DNA from: Paraglomus occultum
Lineage: Eukaryota; Glomeromycota; Glomeromycetes; Paraglomerales; Paraglomeraceae
Length of the DNA: 18,289 bases
Reading direction: 5' to 3'
Assembly (NCBI GenBank): GCA_910592205.1
Contig: CAJVPJ010000716.1
Location: forward strand, 1 to 18,289
A program made the translations under genes and the position numbers. Under the pieces are notes generated by a model. That model was given only the letters and a program-made list of their open reading frames with translations, was not told where the DNA came from and searched no databases. Of this stretch, positions 1 to 10,027 are shown piece after piece. Every line of letters starts with the position of its first letter. Within the stretch, counting starts at the first letter, position 1.

Positions 1-122
1 TAGTAATTCCCCTTCTCCTTCTCCCTCTTTTTTGGAATTCAAAAAAAAACGGTTTCTTAATTGCTTCTTTTAGAGCAGAAGGAGCAGGAGCAGGAGAAGG
101 AGAAGGAGAAGGGGAATTACTA
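1..122. repeat. Inverted repeat (foldback) at the window edge
   Basis: Bases 1-24 are the exact reverse complement of bases 99-122, a piece of the minisatellite, separated by about 74 bases that include a run of nine A. The coding strand of the Pro-rich gene therefore turns into the antisense of its own repeat close to the window edge. This is either a genuine palindrome or a foldback assembly error. Confidence 0.85.
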
Positions 123-823
123 GGAGAAGGAGCAGGAGCAGGAGCAGGAGCAGAAGGAGAATTACTAGGAGAAGGAGCAGGAGCAGGAGCAGGAGCAGAA
201 GGAGAATTACTAGGAGAAGGAGAAGGAGAAGGAGAAGGAGAAGGAGAATCACTAGGAGAAGCAGGAGAAGGAGAATTGCTAGGAGCAGGAGAAGGAGAAG
301 GAGAAGGATCAGCCGGAGTTGGTCCTGGTGGAATGTTACTTGGAGGAGGAGGAGGAGGAGTGGGATTATTTGAAGCTGGCGTTGGATTGTTATTTGGTGT
401 TGTGGGATTATTAGAAGTTGTAGGATTACCCGCAGACGGAGTTACCGGATTATCAGAGGTAGCAGATGCTGATGCAGATATTGATGCTGCTGCATTCACT
501 GATATTCGCGCTGTCGCTGGTGTTGTTGATGGTGTGGATGACGGTGTTGTTGATGGTGTGGATGGCGGCGTGGATGACGGTGTGGATGATAGTGTGGATG
601 ACAGTGAGGGCGGTGAACTAGTTAGATTGTCGAAAGAATCGTTGTTAGTAATTACGTCAGCTACTTGCATTGTTATCATATTTGCATCGAATCTGCTTTA
701 TACTTACATTTGCCTTTGATGCAAACCTGGCACAGGCAACGATGATGTTGATGTAAAGAGTAGGGCAATGAGAGCGACGAACAATATCAAAGATGAATCA
801 ATCACTTTTTTTATTGCCGTCAT
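1..823 (-). CDS. Secreted Pro/Ser/Thr-rich protein, 5' part of gene (C-terminus beyond window)
   Basis: Exon 1 is 823-708 and exon 2 runs from 617 off the window edge. The ATG at 823-821 opens a 38-codon exon with a typical signal peptide: MTAIKK, then a hydrophobic core (LILFVALIALLF) and a TSTSSLP cleavage region. The exon ends at a GTAAGT donor (707). The intron (707-618, 90 nt) has an exact TACTAAC branch site and ends in CTAG; both exon ends are phase 2. Exon 2 stays open to base 1 and encodes a low-complexity chain: first Ser/Thr/Pro (SSTPSSTPPSTP), then Asn/Pro/Thr, a run of six prolines, then Pro-Ser/Pro-Ala repeats broken by SPSNSP. No globular domain is visible. The composition fits an extracellular, probably O-glycosylated wall or surface protein; that role is inferred. 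The last roughly 25 codons (below base 76) are Lys/Arg/Phe-rich and unlike the rest, and may not be genuine C-terminus. Confidence 0.7.
99..300. repeat. Minisatellite in the Pro-rich gene (45-nt unit plus GGAGAA/GGAGCA runs)
   Basis: Two perfect 45-nt units start at 114 and 159, each beginning GAATTACTAGGAGAAGG and followed by a run of GGAGCA; a third, degenerate unit starts at 204 and passes into GGAGAA hexamers. On the minus strand the unit encodes 15 residues (SPSNSP followed by Ala-Pro pairs). The 45-nt and 6-nt periods keep the reading frame, so copy-number change would alter length without frameshift. Confidence 0.9.
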
Positions 824-3800
824 TGTTTATTATAGAAAAAGGGTTTATTTACTTTTTGTGTCGGACTTTCGAATTTTTTTCAAAGTAATTGTTTCGATCA
901 ATACTCGGACGATCGATGTTTATATAACTCGCCGTCATAAATTAATAAATGCGTGACACAATTTACGCCTAACCATATATAGTGGAGCAAAGCACTATGC
1001 AGTGTCAAATTTGGTCAATACGGGTCGAAATCAGTCATGAATTGGGTGATACACACTCCAGAACATGTTACAGATATTTATATCTTTGTTTAAACAATGA
1101 TTTCTTTATGTCAAACGCTGCAACCTTCACTTCCGTTTTTTATTATTGTTGTTGTTGCTGCGTATTATGCAGTGAAACCTTTAAATGAAATCTCTCCAAG
1201 TGCAAGAACTATCTTTCCCTCACTGAAGACAAGTTCTGGTTCGATCCCGAGTTTAAAAAGATATCATTACGATATAAATGCAAACTCTATATAATGCAAG
1301 TCATGTTTGATTTGGTCATATAGTCTCAATGCATTGCCTTTGAAGAAGTTCAAGTATGTTCTGCAGGCGTAGTTACTCTTTCCCCGATAAGTATTGTCTC
1401 ACTTTATGAGGTAACGTACATACATGCATTGTATTGATCGTTTTCTAGAATGTGATTTCCTGGTAAAGAATGCTATTGTATGTACAAATTCTGCGGGCAA
1501 GTACATTAATTCGCCATTGAAAGGCGAGTAGAATTTAGACTGATATATGACCATAGGCCCTGAATAAATGATGGATACAAACGAATTAAGTCTCGTTATA
1601 AAAATTTCAAAGTCTTTGTTATTGTTAGTACGAGAAAGTTTGAACATGTTGGGTATATTATCTGATACGTCTTGGTTAGTTCAAACGGAATGTTTTTGCG
1701 TTTTTTTATGCGATTGGAATGCTGCGATCATATAAAGTGGTCATGTCAGTCTCAGATAAATATGGTTTTCCAGGAATTAGGAAACCGTCACACAAATGTA
1801 AATAATAACGTGATCGAACGATCGATCCATATCAATATACCTACATAGAGAAAGAGCGGCACAATGTGGAACTTGATTAAGTTGACATTCGTATCAATGC
1901 AATGCTGAAGCTTTGAACAAGTCGGATTAATAGTTTCTAAAAAATCTGCTTTCGAGTAAATGACACTACCAATATATTGAATGCCAATTTAAGAAAATGT
2001 TTCGTTTCAAAATTTTGAAGTTTCGCTATTGTCTTTTTCCTTTAATCGTGTATCATTATTGTCTCCTGTCACATTATCTGCAGTAGCTGCCCTGACCATT
2101 GACCAGATATCAATAAAAGTATATATCTGAATACGTTTATGTTCATTTTCTTTTGTTAATTTCTATCTAAATTCTTTACGCTCCGAAATGCATTATTGAT
2201 AATTCGTTTCATAATTGTGAACACTATTCCTACGTCGATTGAAAATATCCGCCCGCGCTTGTCGTGTGAATATTTCAGTTTCATTACGATTATTATTAAT
2301 AAAATGGTTTGATAAGAGTCCAAATAAATGTAATAAAATTTTAATTCGAACTTTTTCAAGGTTGTTATACCAACAACGATTGGAAGCTATTCCGTGACAA
2401 CACTAGAAACAGAAATACATACTTTAATTGCAAGCATTTTCGCTGGTTTTACATGCCTCAGAAAAAAACACTTTATGTATCTTTCACAAAGTTAGTTGTT
2501 GATAAACATTTGCATCAATTTTAACACTTAGCAGTGAAAGTAAACATTTCAGTAGACGTTTAATTTGTAAAGTAATATTTTCATTAATTGATAACAAATT
2601 AGATTTTGAAAATTGTGATGGTCGCAACCGATAGCTGTATGATAATGTTATAAATTGGTAGTCACCATATATTAATATCCAGAAGCATTTCTCATATACT
2701 GTACTATAGAATCTATGTATACGGCGAATATATAATAAAAGGTAAAAAATATGACGTGCTTTTCCGTAAATAGTTAATTCGCAGTAGCTGTCGAAACCTG
2801 TTATGTTTTCAAAATTTTCGCAGTCAAAAACTTCGTGTACTAAGCTCGAACGTTATAACTTAAAACTGTTAATTAGATTATGATTTGACATTAGTCATAC
2901 AGGAGCATGATTGTTGTAAAGAAATGAATGTAGATAAGCAAGTTTGGTATCTTCGGTGGTAATAGTGTAAAAGTTGCTGGCTTTAATACGGAGCAACGTT
3001 AAACTGCGGGAATATAAATAGAAAGTCTGTATTGTAAAATTTGGTTAAAATATATCAAGACATTATACAGTTTTTAAATATTGTGTTTTCGAAAAGTAAA
3101 ACAAAAAAAGAAAAAAATTCGATTTAGTCTGTGTAAAATGCATAATAATAAGTTTTTTGCAAAACGGTTTACCGCTGCCGTATCCTTCACAACATTTAAT
3201 CGCATAGTACTTTATTGAAGAAACAGAGTACTCATGAACAAACCAGATCGATCAAATAGATAATGGTATTCTGGAAAATGTACAGATCGTTCATAATGTT
3301 ATTCGTTATTGTTTGATTAGTTTTTTCATGTAAACTTTTTTTGTCTATGACAAACCCGCAAACTACGCAGATTCGCTCTTCATCACTTATTACAAAATGA
3401 CAAATAATTAACGCAAAATCTGGATGCAAGTTTGTCAACCCAACCTAGATAACAGGCATATTAACACATATGTAATATGTTAATGCTTATCACGAGCTTT
3501 TTTCGGTATTACATCTAAATGCTAGAAGTCGAGTCGCATTACTAATCACTCTTGCAGTGGTCCAATATGCGAGTCTAAATATCGGCAAGGTAAAATGACA
3601 AAGTATTTGCAAGTAGCTCCATAATTAAAAATTTATCTCATCTGTAAGCATGATGGATGAAAAGTGACTAGACGCATATATGAATGAACTTTGTGCTGTA
3701 CAACCTGTTTAATTTTTCTGTTTGCCGAATAAACCACATCGTGAACATCATTAGCATTAAGTATATATTTAAATTGTATCTGGCGTAGTAGTAGACGCAA

Positions 3801-4591
3801 ATCGTTGTGTATGATGCAAAAAGTATTTCCGAATAGTAATTGCAATCGATTAACCGTGAATTATCGTTGTTGTGTACAACGAATGAGTTTTGGTCATTTG
3901 TGATTTGTAACACAAAATACGTAGCACTAAATACTGTTGGTAGAATTATGAAACTTTTGGGGGTTAATTGTGTTTAAAGTATCGAGAGTTTGGCATTGGA
4001 TCGAGTAGTAAACAATCGTACTTTAATACTACTGGACTATATTCTTTAAACAATTTCATCGGGTGACGATCTGAAGGCTTGGCATGAAATGAGATAGCGT
4101 CTGTATAGGAAAACATGTGCCAGAACGTCAGCAATTCAAGTGTTACTGATTACTAAGTAGAGACCACAAAATTGGATATGACCATAATGCTAAGAGCTCG
4201 CTTATTGCTAACGTCTGTCGTTCTCAAATGGGAGATTCGTACATGCATGCATAAATTCAACAAAACTGGGTTTTAATTGGTGCGACTCTGACAAAGTTAT
4301 GAGTTGTACAATGTTTCGGTCCGCAATTAGAGTTGGTAGTACGTTTTACATAGTCATCTCGATTAATTCTACTTTATCTATCCATGGAAGATGCACAGCA
4401 ACGCCTACACAACAACAACGTTCTGTTTATTATTATTTTTCAGAGTCGAGAACAATTAAAAATTTGTTTGCATTGATCGACTATGTAATTAACCATTTTG
4501 AGATTTCTGATGTGCGACACTGTAATATTAATATAAGATTGTGGAAATAGTGAATGGGTTCTAAAACTTTTTCATTCTTTGATTTTTTCTT
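824..4591. other. Gene-poor AT-rich stretch
   Basis: No credible gene was found in 3.8 kb. Open frames here are at most about 80 codons, have no recognisable domain, no signal peptide and no matching splice sites, and overlap one another on both strands, as expected by chance. A TATATA run near 919-925 lies about 100 nt upstream of the Pro-rich gene's start and could be its promoter element. No copy of the SSP leader palindromes or the SSP start sequence ATGATCAAACTT was found here. Confidence 0.6.
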
Positions 4592-4708
4592 GACTGAGCT
4601 TGGGTCTTAGTTCAAGTCTCGTTTGCTATTTGCAAATACCATTCACACTCTCTTTACAAATCTTTTATAAAACTTGCTGCATTGCATAACATCAAATTAT
4701 CCTACGAA
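4592..4708 (+). promoter_or_regulatory. SSP1 leader with two palindromic elements
   Basis: Element I (4592-4612) has arms GACTGAG and CTTAGTT around a 7-nt centre; as RNA all seven pairs can form, two of them G-U. Element II (4625-4640) is GCTATTTGCAAATACC, a near-perfect palindrome with an ATTTGCAAAT core. It is followed by the shared string TTCACAC and CTCTTTACAAATCTTTT. A T-rich tract precedes element I. The transcription start is unknown, so whether these elements are promoter DNA or 5'-UTR RNA cannot be decided. Confidence 0.65.
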
Positions 4709-5136
4709 ATGATCAAACTTCGCCTAATCTTGATCGCTCTTATTGTTCTTGCGATTATTACCACTATTGCAAGCGCCGTAAGACCAAAGAGTGATGGGTA
4801 AGTGGTATAATTGAAATTAAAGTTGGACAAAAGCCGTACTTTTATAGATATCCGTACACTCACATATCTTCACTATGATCTGACTATTAAAGTGGTTATG
4901 ACCGACATACTTCGACTTGTCATACTAAAAGAAACGGAAGAAAAAGAAAAAGGAATTGTCTACCTGCTCTTGGAGGAGGGCGGAAAGGAGGATCTAATTA
5001 CAAGCCACCGGATGGCGCTCACAAATCGGGTAATCACCCAGCCAGCACTCCTGCAATGGGCAACCCCCCCACGATTGGCAACCCTGCGCTCGATCATCCT
5101 GCGTTCGATCATCCTACCTATGGTTCACCCAAATAA
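4709..5136 (+). CDS. SSP1, small secreted peptide of the tandem family (110 aa)
   Basis: Exons 4709-4797 and 4893-5136, joined by a 95-nt phase-2 intron (GTAAGT donor; TTAAAG acceptor). Exon 1 encodes MIKLRLILIALIVLA and a cleavage region ending ASA, a classic signal peptide. Exon 2 gives a first Cys in TSTCHTKR, a basic run GRKRKR, a second Cys, LPALGGG, and a Pro/Gly/Asn-rich tail with GNP and DHP repeats, ending SPK. A later acceptor (AG at 4930-4931) also keeps frame but loses the first Cys shared with SSP2-SSP5, so the upstream one is preferred. AATAAA lies at 5246-5251. Function unknown. The RKRKR run could be a nuclear-localisation signal or a Kex2-type processing site. Candidate secreted effector or peptide signal, by analogy only. 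Confidence 0.75.
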
Positions 5137-5433
5137 CATTCATACCGTTCGTCGTTGGGTTTCTCAACTGACTTCTCGCTACAATTTGTTTAATCATCTC
5201 TTGTTCTTAGAGCCGGGCACATTTACGTAATGTTGTAATAATTAAAATAAACTGGTATTATTCTGATACAAGTTATTTATTATTAGCGGGCTTTCTCAAC
5301 AGTTTTGATGTTCCGATCCAATTTAGAAATGAACAAGAAGTAGGGCATCAATTTTCAACAACCTTTCTAAATAAAGTAATATCGTATTTAGATTTTGTGT
5401 GACGCATTGATGTCAGCCAAAAATGTACAAGAT
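5137..5433. other. 3' flank of SSP1
   Basis: Contains the SSP1 3' untranslated region with AATAAA (5246-5251). The string AAAATAAACTGG here recurs downstream of SSP3 (10423-10433 region). Nothing else is recognised between here and the TLD relic. Confidence 0.5.
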
Positions 5434-5928
5434 TTTTCAGTATTTTACCTCAGTTTTTGATGACGATTTAAATTGCGTCGTCGCAATTACAATGCCAGGA
5501 CAAGACTTTGATTCACTTATTATTGACAGAGAGAAAGTACAATGGATCGATCAAAGATTAAGATTTTGGAACCAGGATGTGGTATTTATAAACTGACCCT
5601 ACTTTATAAAAAAGCAAAGATGGTACTAAATTTGTAACTTTGGGAAATTGTGTAATGATAAAAGGACTTATTGTTGGGAGAGCGTTGGATACTTGGTGGA
5701 TATAATGGGATATATCAGTATATATGTCAACTACAAAGAGTTTTATATTCCACATTAGATCTAAACAAAATAAGTGATATAGTAAGTTTTGGTAGTAATA
5801 CTTACAGTGTTATTGCTGATTATTGTGTTTATCCTGCCTTTGGAGCTGGATATGATTTATTGTTAGTAACAAACTTTATGGTAGAAGACATTCATACAGG
5901 TTCCCATACGACAGTCGGATCATTTTGA
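5434..5928 (+). pseudogene. Decayed TLD-domain gene fragment
   Basis: Translation in changing frames gives the ordered landmarks of a TLD-domain protein as found in Rhizophagus-type fungi. First comes DFDSLIIDREKVQWIDQ (5504-5554), matching the segment before the TLD domain, then a stop at 5596-5598. After that come a SKDGTKF-like segment (about 5613-5633), ILGGYN (about 5690-5707), then in another frame a WDISVYMSTTKSFIFHIRSK segment (about 5708-5767), then back in the earlier frame YSVIADYCVYPAFGAGYDL. The last part matches the C-terminal TLD signature, which ends in a Phe-Gly-x-Gly-x-Asp-Leu motif. At least two frame changes and internal stops make it non-functional. The in-frame extension back to 5434 was not recognised, and no BTB or kinase partner domain is visible. 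Family assignment is from memory of TLD patterns. Confidence 0.6.
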
Positions 5929-6767
5929 ATGGGCCGATTGGGAAGTGTTTTCAGTTTTTAACATTGATGTTTTGTAATATAGTCAATATTGATACCTATC
6001 AGACAATTACTTTATAGATGCTGCATACTTAACACATCCTAATGTATATTACATCATATGCTATGCTAGAGCATTTTTCCAAATATTAAAAAAATCAGCT
6101 ATTGCTAATTAGTCCGACGAATAATAATTTACGGGTTTATTTTCGTTTTTCTATTAAAAGTGTCCGTAAAACTCTCGTTATCAATAGATTCTGACTGTGA
6201 GTTGATAAGTAATTTTCGTATGCCGCATATAGTGTCGCATTTTCGCCCACTCGATTCGTATATTGTTATTTCAATTCTATTAAACTGCTGCGTACACAAG
6301 TATTTTAGTATCAGTAATAAACTCTCCTACTGAGGCACGTTGGTCAATGTCAGTAATAATTTAATAAATTAGTGAATTAAGTAATTGATATCATCATCAT
6401 TTAAATACACCGCATTATAAAAACCATGCACTACGCATTGGCCACGAAACCATACAGCTGTCGCGGGCAAGAGACGACAAAGACTTTGCTTCGGGTTGAT
6501 AAAAGACAGTAATGTTATGTTCATACCACATAACCTTGTCCGTTCTAAGGATTATAATGTATACGTTACTAGTTTAGCTAAACTTGTAGTTTGTCATACT
6601 TATGTTAAATGTTTCAGACATTGCAACTGTTACGCAGAACAGAATATTCGTTAACCGCTTGGTACTCAAAGAGTAGATCATCTTTTTTCCAAAGTTATGC
6701 TGTCGAAACTTGGTTAAATTTCATACGCGGCGCCTGATACGATATAGTGTAGAGTAAACTGGTGGTA
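5929..6767. other. Intergenic, no gene recognised
   Basis: AT-rich sequence between the TLD relic and the small transposon-like element. No open frame with recognisable content, no SSP leader motif and no RNA gene was seen. Confidence 0.5.
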
Positions 6768-6776
6768 ATAAATATC

Positions 6777-6931
6777 GGGTCCGTATCATTTCGCCGACAG
6801 TTCATTTCGCCGATAGTTCATTTCGCCGACAATTAATTACCTAAAAAGGATATCTTCGAAATAATGTTGGTAAACATTTGTCGGCGAAATGATTGTTGGT
6901 GAAATGATTGTCGACGAAATGATTGCCTTCC
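6777..6931. mobile_element. MITE-like element with subterminal ATTTCGCCGAC repeats
   Basis: A 155-bp segment is flanked by a perfect 9-bp direct repeat, ATAAATATC, at 6768-6776 and 6932-6940. Its ends form imperfect terminal inverted repeats of about 22 bp sharing ATCATTTCG and CGAC. The left end holds three tandem copies of TTCATTTCGCCGA(C/T)A (about 6786-6830). The right end holds three in inverse orientation (about 6878-6925), slightly diverged. There is no coding capacity, so it would be a non-autonomous DNA transposon. A 9-bp target duplication is typical of Mutator-like elements, but the assignment is tentative: the flanks are AT-rich and the repeat could be chance. Confidence 0.6.
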
Positions 6932-6940
6932 ATAAATATC

Positions 6941-7878
6941 CAATGACCTAATTCTTTGACAAACGTGTATTGACTTTGATCCATATTAGTTTATTTTTAA
7001 CAATTCAAGTATGCACTCCGTACAACAAAAGTGCTTATGTCAAGACTATACAACACATCGATTGACTTGTTTACAATGACCATATTGCTCGATTTGGGTA
7101 ATTTGACTGACATGGGAACCTGTATTTTATAGATACAAAATTAACTCGTATGACTATAAACTTTTGATACGACCATACTAAATTGGGATTTGAAGCGTGT
7201 AACACAAATTATGGTATCACTAATAACTGCTAGTGTAATACAAGTGAGAATAGCAGAATTCTAGAATGCCAACCGTCGGCATTTGGCGTTCTTTGTAAAA
7301 TTCTTCTACATACGAGCAAGCCAGTAGTAAACGAGATACCGAAAAAGTGACGTAATATGAAACACTCGTTTACAATATGTTTGATTTAATAATTATTACA
7401 TAATAATACCTATTGTATAAATTACTTCTTTTATCCTCGCACAGCTATTATTCTTCGAGATTTAAAAAAAAATCTTTTATCAGCGAGTCAAGCCTTACTC
7501 ATTCCGCCTCCAAATCCCCAAATATTGACAAACACTTACCATGATTCATACATTAGTGGTTATATTGCAATACTAATTATTAACCCCCGTATTAGTATTT
7601 GTTACCAACTTAGTAATCAATAATAATCTTATTCGACTCGCAAATATGGTTGTGGAACTTGGGATACCATCTACGTTTGAATCACAAATACATAGACTTG
7701 ACTCTGCTTGCTTATTATCACAAAGAAACTTTCTAGGTTGTGAAAAGTTTTATTTAACCCCTGGTGAATATATGCTAATCGCATAATGTAAGAATGTGGG
7801 TTGAACAAGATCGAGTTGATTGACAATATATATAGTGGCAGCAAACAGATGGGAGAGTCAGTAACTTAAATAATTTTT
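6941..7878. other. Intergenic, upstream of SSP2
   Basis: No gene recognised. Near the end, a TATATATAG run (about 7827-7835) lies about 50 nt before the SSP2 leader palindrome and is a plausible TATA box for SSP2. Confidence 0.5.
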
Positions 7879-8012
7879 GACTAAGCTTAGGCCTTAGTCG
7901 AGTCTCGTTCGGTATTCTTTTCACTCTCCTTACACAATCTTTACGAGTTCTACTACTCCATATACTATCGATACTCCAACCTTCAACACAGTTACCTCGT
8001 ACAACTCTCAAA
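7879..8012 (+). promoter_or_regulatory. SSP2 leader with palindromic element I
   Basis: Element I (7879-7899) has perfectly complementary 7-nt arms GACTAAG and CTTAGTC around CTTAGGC; its centre also contains the palindrome CTAAGCTTAG. Element II is reduced to its left arm CGGTATT (7910-7916); the TTGCAAATACC half is missing. The following TTTCACTCTCCTTACA matches the other leaders. The segment CGAGTTCTACTACTC is shared with the SSP3 leader. Confidence 0.65.
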
Positions 8013-8355
8013 ATGATCAAACTTCGTTTAATCTTGGTTGTCATTATGGTTTTTGCAATTACTATCGCTGTTGCTCTACCGATACCTTCTCTTGATGATG
8101 ATGATGGTAGCGGGTAAGTATCTTTAAACAGAAAAGGATGAGTAAGAATTTAACCTGTCAATAAGAATTCATATATAGATTATTTAAATAGCTGACCGAT
8201 AACCGGTTCATACTTCCATACTTCATGACACTCTAAACAGCTTTCGAGGCACCACGACTTGCAAAAACAGCAGAAAAAGGTGTATACTTCTCAATACCGG
8301 CGGCGGACATCACGGAAATACTAATGATGATAACCCAGACACTGCCGCCATTTAG
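8013..8355 (+). CDS. SSP2, small secreted peptide of the tandem family (71 aa)
   Basis: Exons 8013-8113 and 8241-8355; the 127-nt intron has a GTAAGT donor and an AACAG acceptor, phase 2. Exon 1 encodes the signal peptide (MIKLRLILVVIMVFAITIA, then VALP) and an acidic stretch LDDDDGSG. Exon 2 encodes FRGTTTC, a basic KNSRKR, the second Cys, ILLNTGGG, HHGNTN and an acidic/Asn tail ending DTAAI. It is the shortest member, with only six residues between the cysteines. SRKR immediately before the second Cys would suit dibasic processing. The first 68 nt of its coding sequence differ from SSP3 at only three positions, while exon 2 differs greatly. Function unknown. Confidence 0.75.
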
Positions 8356-9890
8356 TTCGACCGATTTTTATATAACGTTGCATCCTTTCTCAATACTGGA
8401 TGAACTTGTAAAAACTTTAGCTCTCTATTCCAATTGATAACATGTGAGCAACAACGCCAGTATATAAACAATGGGATATCAACCTCACATGGAGAGACAT
8501 GTGCATAGTAAACGTGATTTGACTGAATTGCAAACCGAATGACTGGCTGAGTGTTTCTATGGTAAATACCTTAGTAACAGTTGCGGTTGAGCATATAAAT
8601 AAAGATCAATACGAATTAGTAAATTGTCTTGCAAATGCGTATGTGGCGTGAATAAAGTATACTGTAGGTTAATTCGAGAGAACAACGCTTTTAACGCTAA
8701 TAATCAGAACCCAAAAAGAGCAGTAGTAATCAGACAATATCGCAGGCCAACTGTCCTTTTATCGGTTACTTTGGATGTGAGCAAGGAAAATTCGACTTGT
8801 AAACCAGCCGAACACGTGAATATTAAAAATTGCTTTAACATTTAAGTACGGATGAAATGAGAATTTATTACCAGTGTACCATATGTCGTGCCGCAGCTGT
8901 CAATGCACGCAAGATGCATAAAAATGCTGCGAGTTTAATAAATTACTTATCGTTATTATTTATCTCGTTGCCTAGTTAGATTCTGGGAAACCGCATTGCG
9001 CAATAAGTACAATACTCACGGCACAAAGTTGCCTGTCAAGGCGGAATGAGTAATTGTTGCTATCAATACATACAAATTGTACAGTTATGTAACAGAAATA
9101 ACAAACTCCGTTTTCAATGTTTGCTTATATCAAATATAACTTGACTTACGGCCTGTTTTTCCAAACAGTCCTGCTTTAAAACGTAGTACTGTATATATAG
9201 GCAAAAGAAAACTCCGAGAAGAAAGATTCTTATACAAGGTCGAGGCGTACATTTAACTTATATATGTATACTGCAACAATTAGTATTCAATATGACACAT
9301 CTGCGAAGTAAGCTGTTGGTTATTCGCGTTAGATAGTGAAACCGAATCTATTAAATTTGAATATACTCTAATACTGCCTTACCCAGACGAAGATATACTT
9401 AGTTACATTATGTTCGAATTTATAATATTCTCATGTCTATAGTTTGTTTACACTGATATTATATAATTGTAGGAATATTGATCAATCCACAATTGATAGG
9501 TTAATGTCATCTCGACGTTGAATCAACCAATGAAATTACTTTAACATCACGTGAATAATTTGCTAACGTTACACGCGATGCATATTAATTTAATAAAACC
9601 CGTTTTCTTGTCCAAATCTTATTAAGATCTTCACATTCGCAAATTCCGAATTCAAAATGGATTGATATAACCATATAGTAATCATGTTACGTCGGACGCG
9701 GGGTCGCAATTGTCTGATCATACCAGTCACAGGAATATTATTGTTTATCTTTATTCTTCATAATTGGAATATTGCAGCCTAAAGATCTTCTTTATGATCA
9801 TTCCAATATTTCAATCATATGTGGTTAATAATAGATATATATACATGCGATGCGAATAGATAGGTGGGTTCATAACGTATCAATTTTTTT
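8356..9890. other. Intergenic between SSP2 and SSP3
   Basis: No supported gene. A 73-codon frame (8624-8845) has no ATG start and no recognised motif. At 8969-8982 the string TTGCCTAGTTAGAT, following an AATAAA-containing stretch, resembles the 3' flank of SSP4 (about 11928-11942), which hints at a lost family member or a long SSP2 3' region. Blocks at 9567-9587, 9639-9660 and 9809-9828 recur upstream of SSP4. A TATATATATA run near 9836-9843 could be the SSP3 TATA box. Confidence 0.45.
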
Positions 9891-10027
9891 GACTGAGCTT
9901 AGATCTTAGTCTGCAGCCAAGACACATTCGGTATATTTGCAAATACCGTTCACACACTCATTATAAAGTCTTTTGCGAGTTCTGCTACTCTATTTAGTAT
10001 CAAATTATTCCTGGAGCAACTCACAAA
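9891..10027 (+). promoter_or_regulatory. SSP3 leader with two palindromic elements
   Basis: Element I (9891-9911) has arms GACTGAG and CTTAGTC around CTTAGAT, with one G-U pair if RNA. Element II (9929-9948) is CGGTATATTTGCAAATACCG: arms CGGTAT and ATACCG around a TTTGCAAA core. It continues with TTCACACACTCATTATAAAGTCTTTT and the CGAGTTCTGCTACTC block shared with SSP2. A run of seven T precedes element I. Confidence 0.7.

Noticed and set aside
70-252. Poly-leucine open frame on the minus strand
   Set aside because: It is an off-frame reading of the minisatellite; the frame with the signal-peptide exon and splice sites reads Pro/Ser/Ala instead.
276-719. Gly/Asp/Val-rich 147-codon plus-strand frame
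   Set aside because: It is the antisense of the spliced Pro/Ser/Thr-rich minus-strand gene and includes that gene's intron; low-complexity composition keeps it open.
1237-1250. GGTTCGATCCC, like a tRNA B box
   Set aside because: The flanks do not form a T stem, and no acceptor or anticodon stem could be found upstream.
4932-5136. Alternative SSP1 exon 2 starting at 4932
   Set aside because: It is in frame but drops the first Cys found in all other copies; the acceptor at 4891-4892 keeps it and resembles the SSP5 acceptor.
4811-5230. 139-codon plus-strand frame over SSP1
   Set aside because: It starts inside the SSP1 intron and runs in another frame over exon 2; the spliced SSP1 model explains the region with family conservation.
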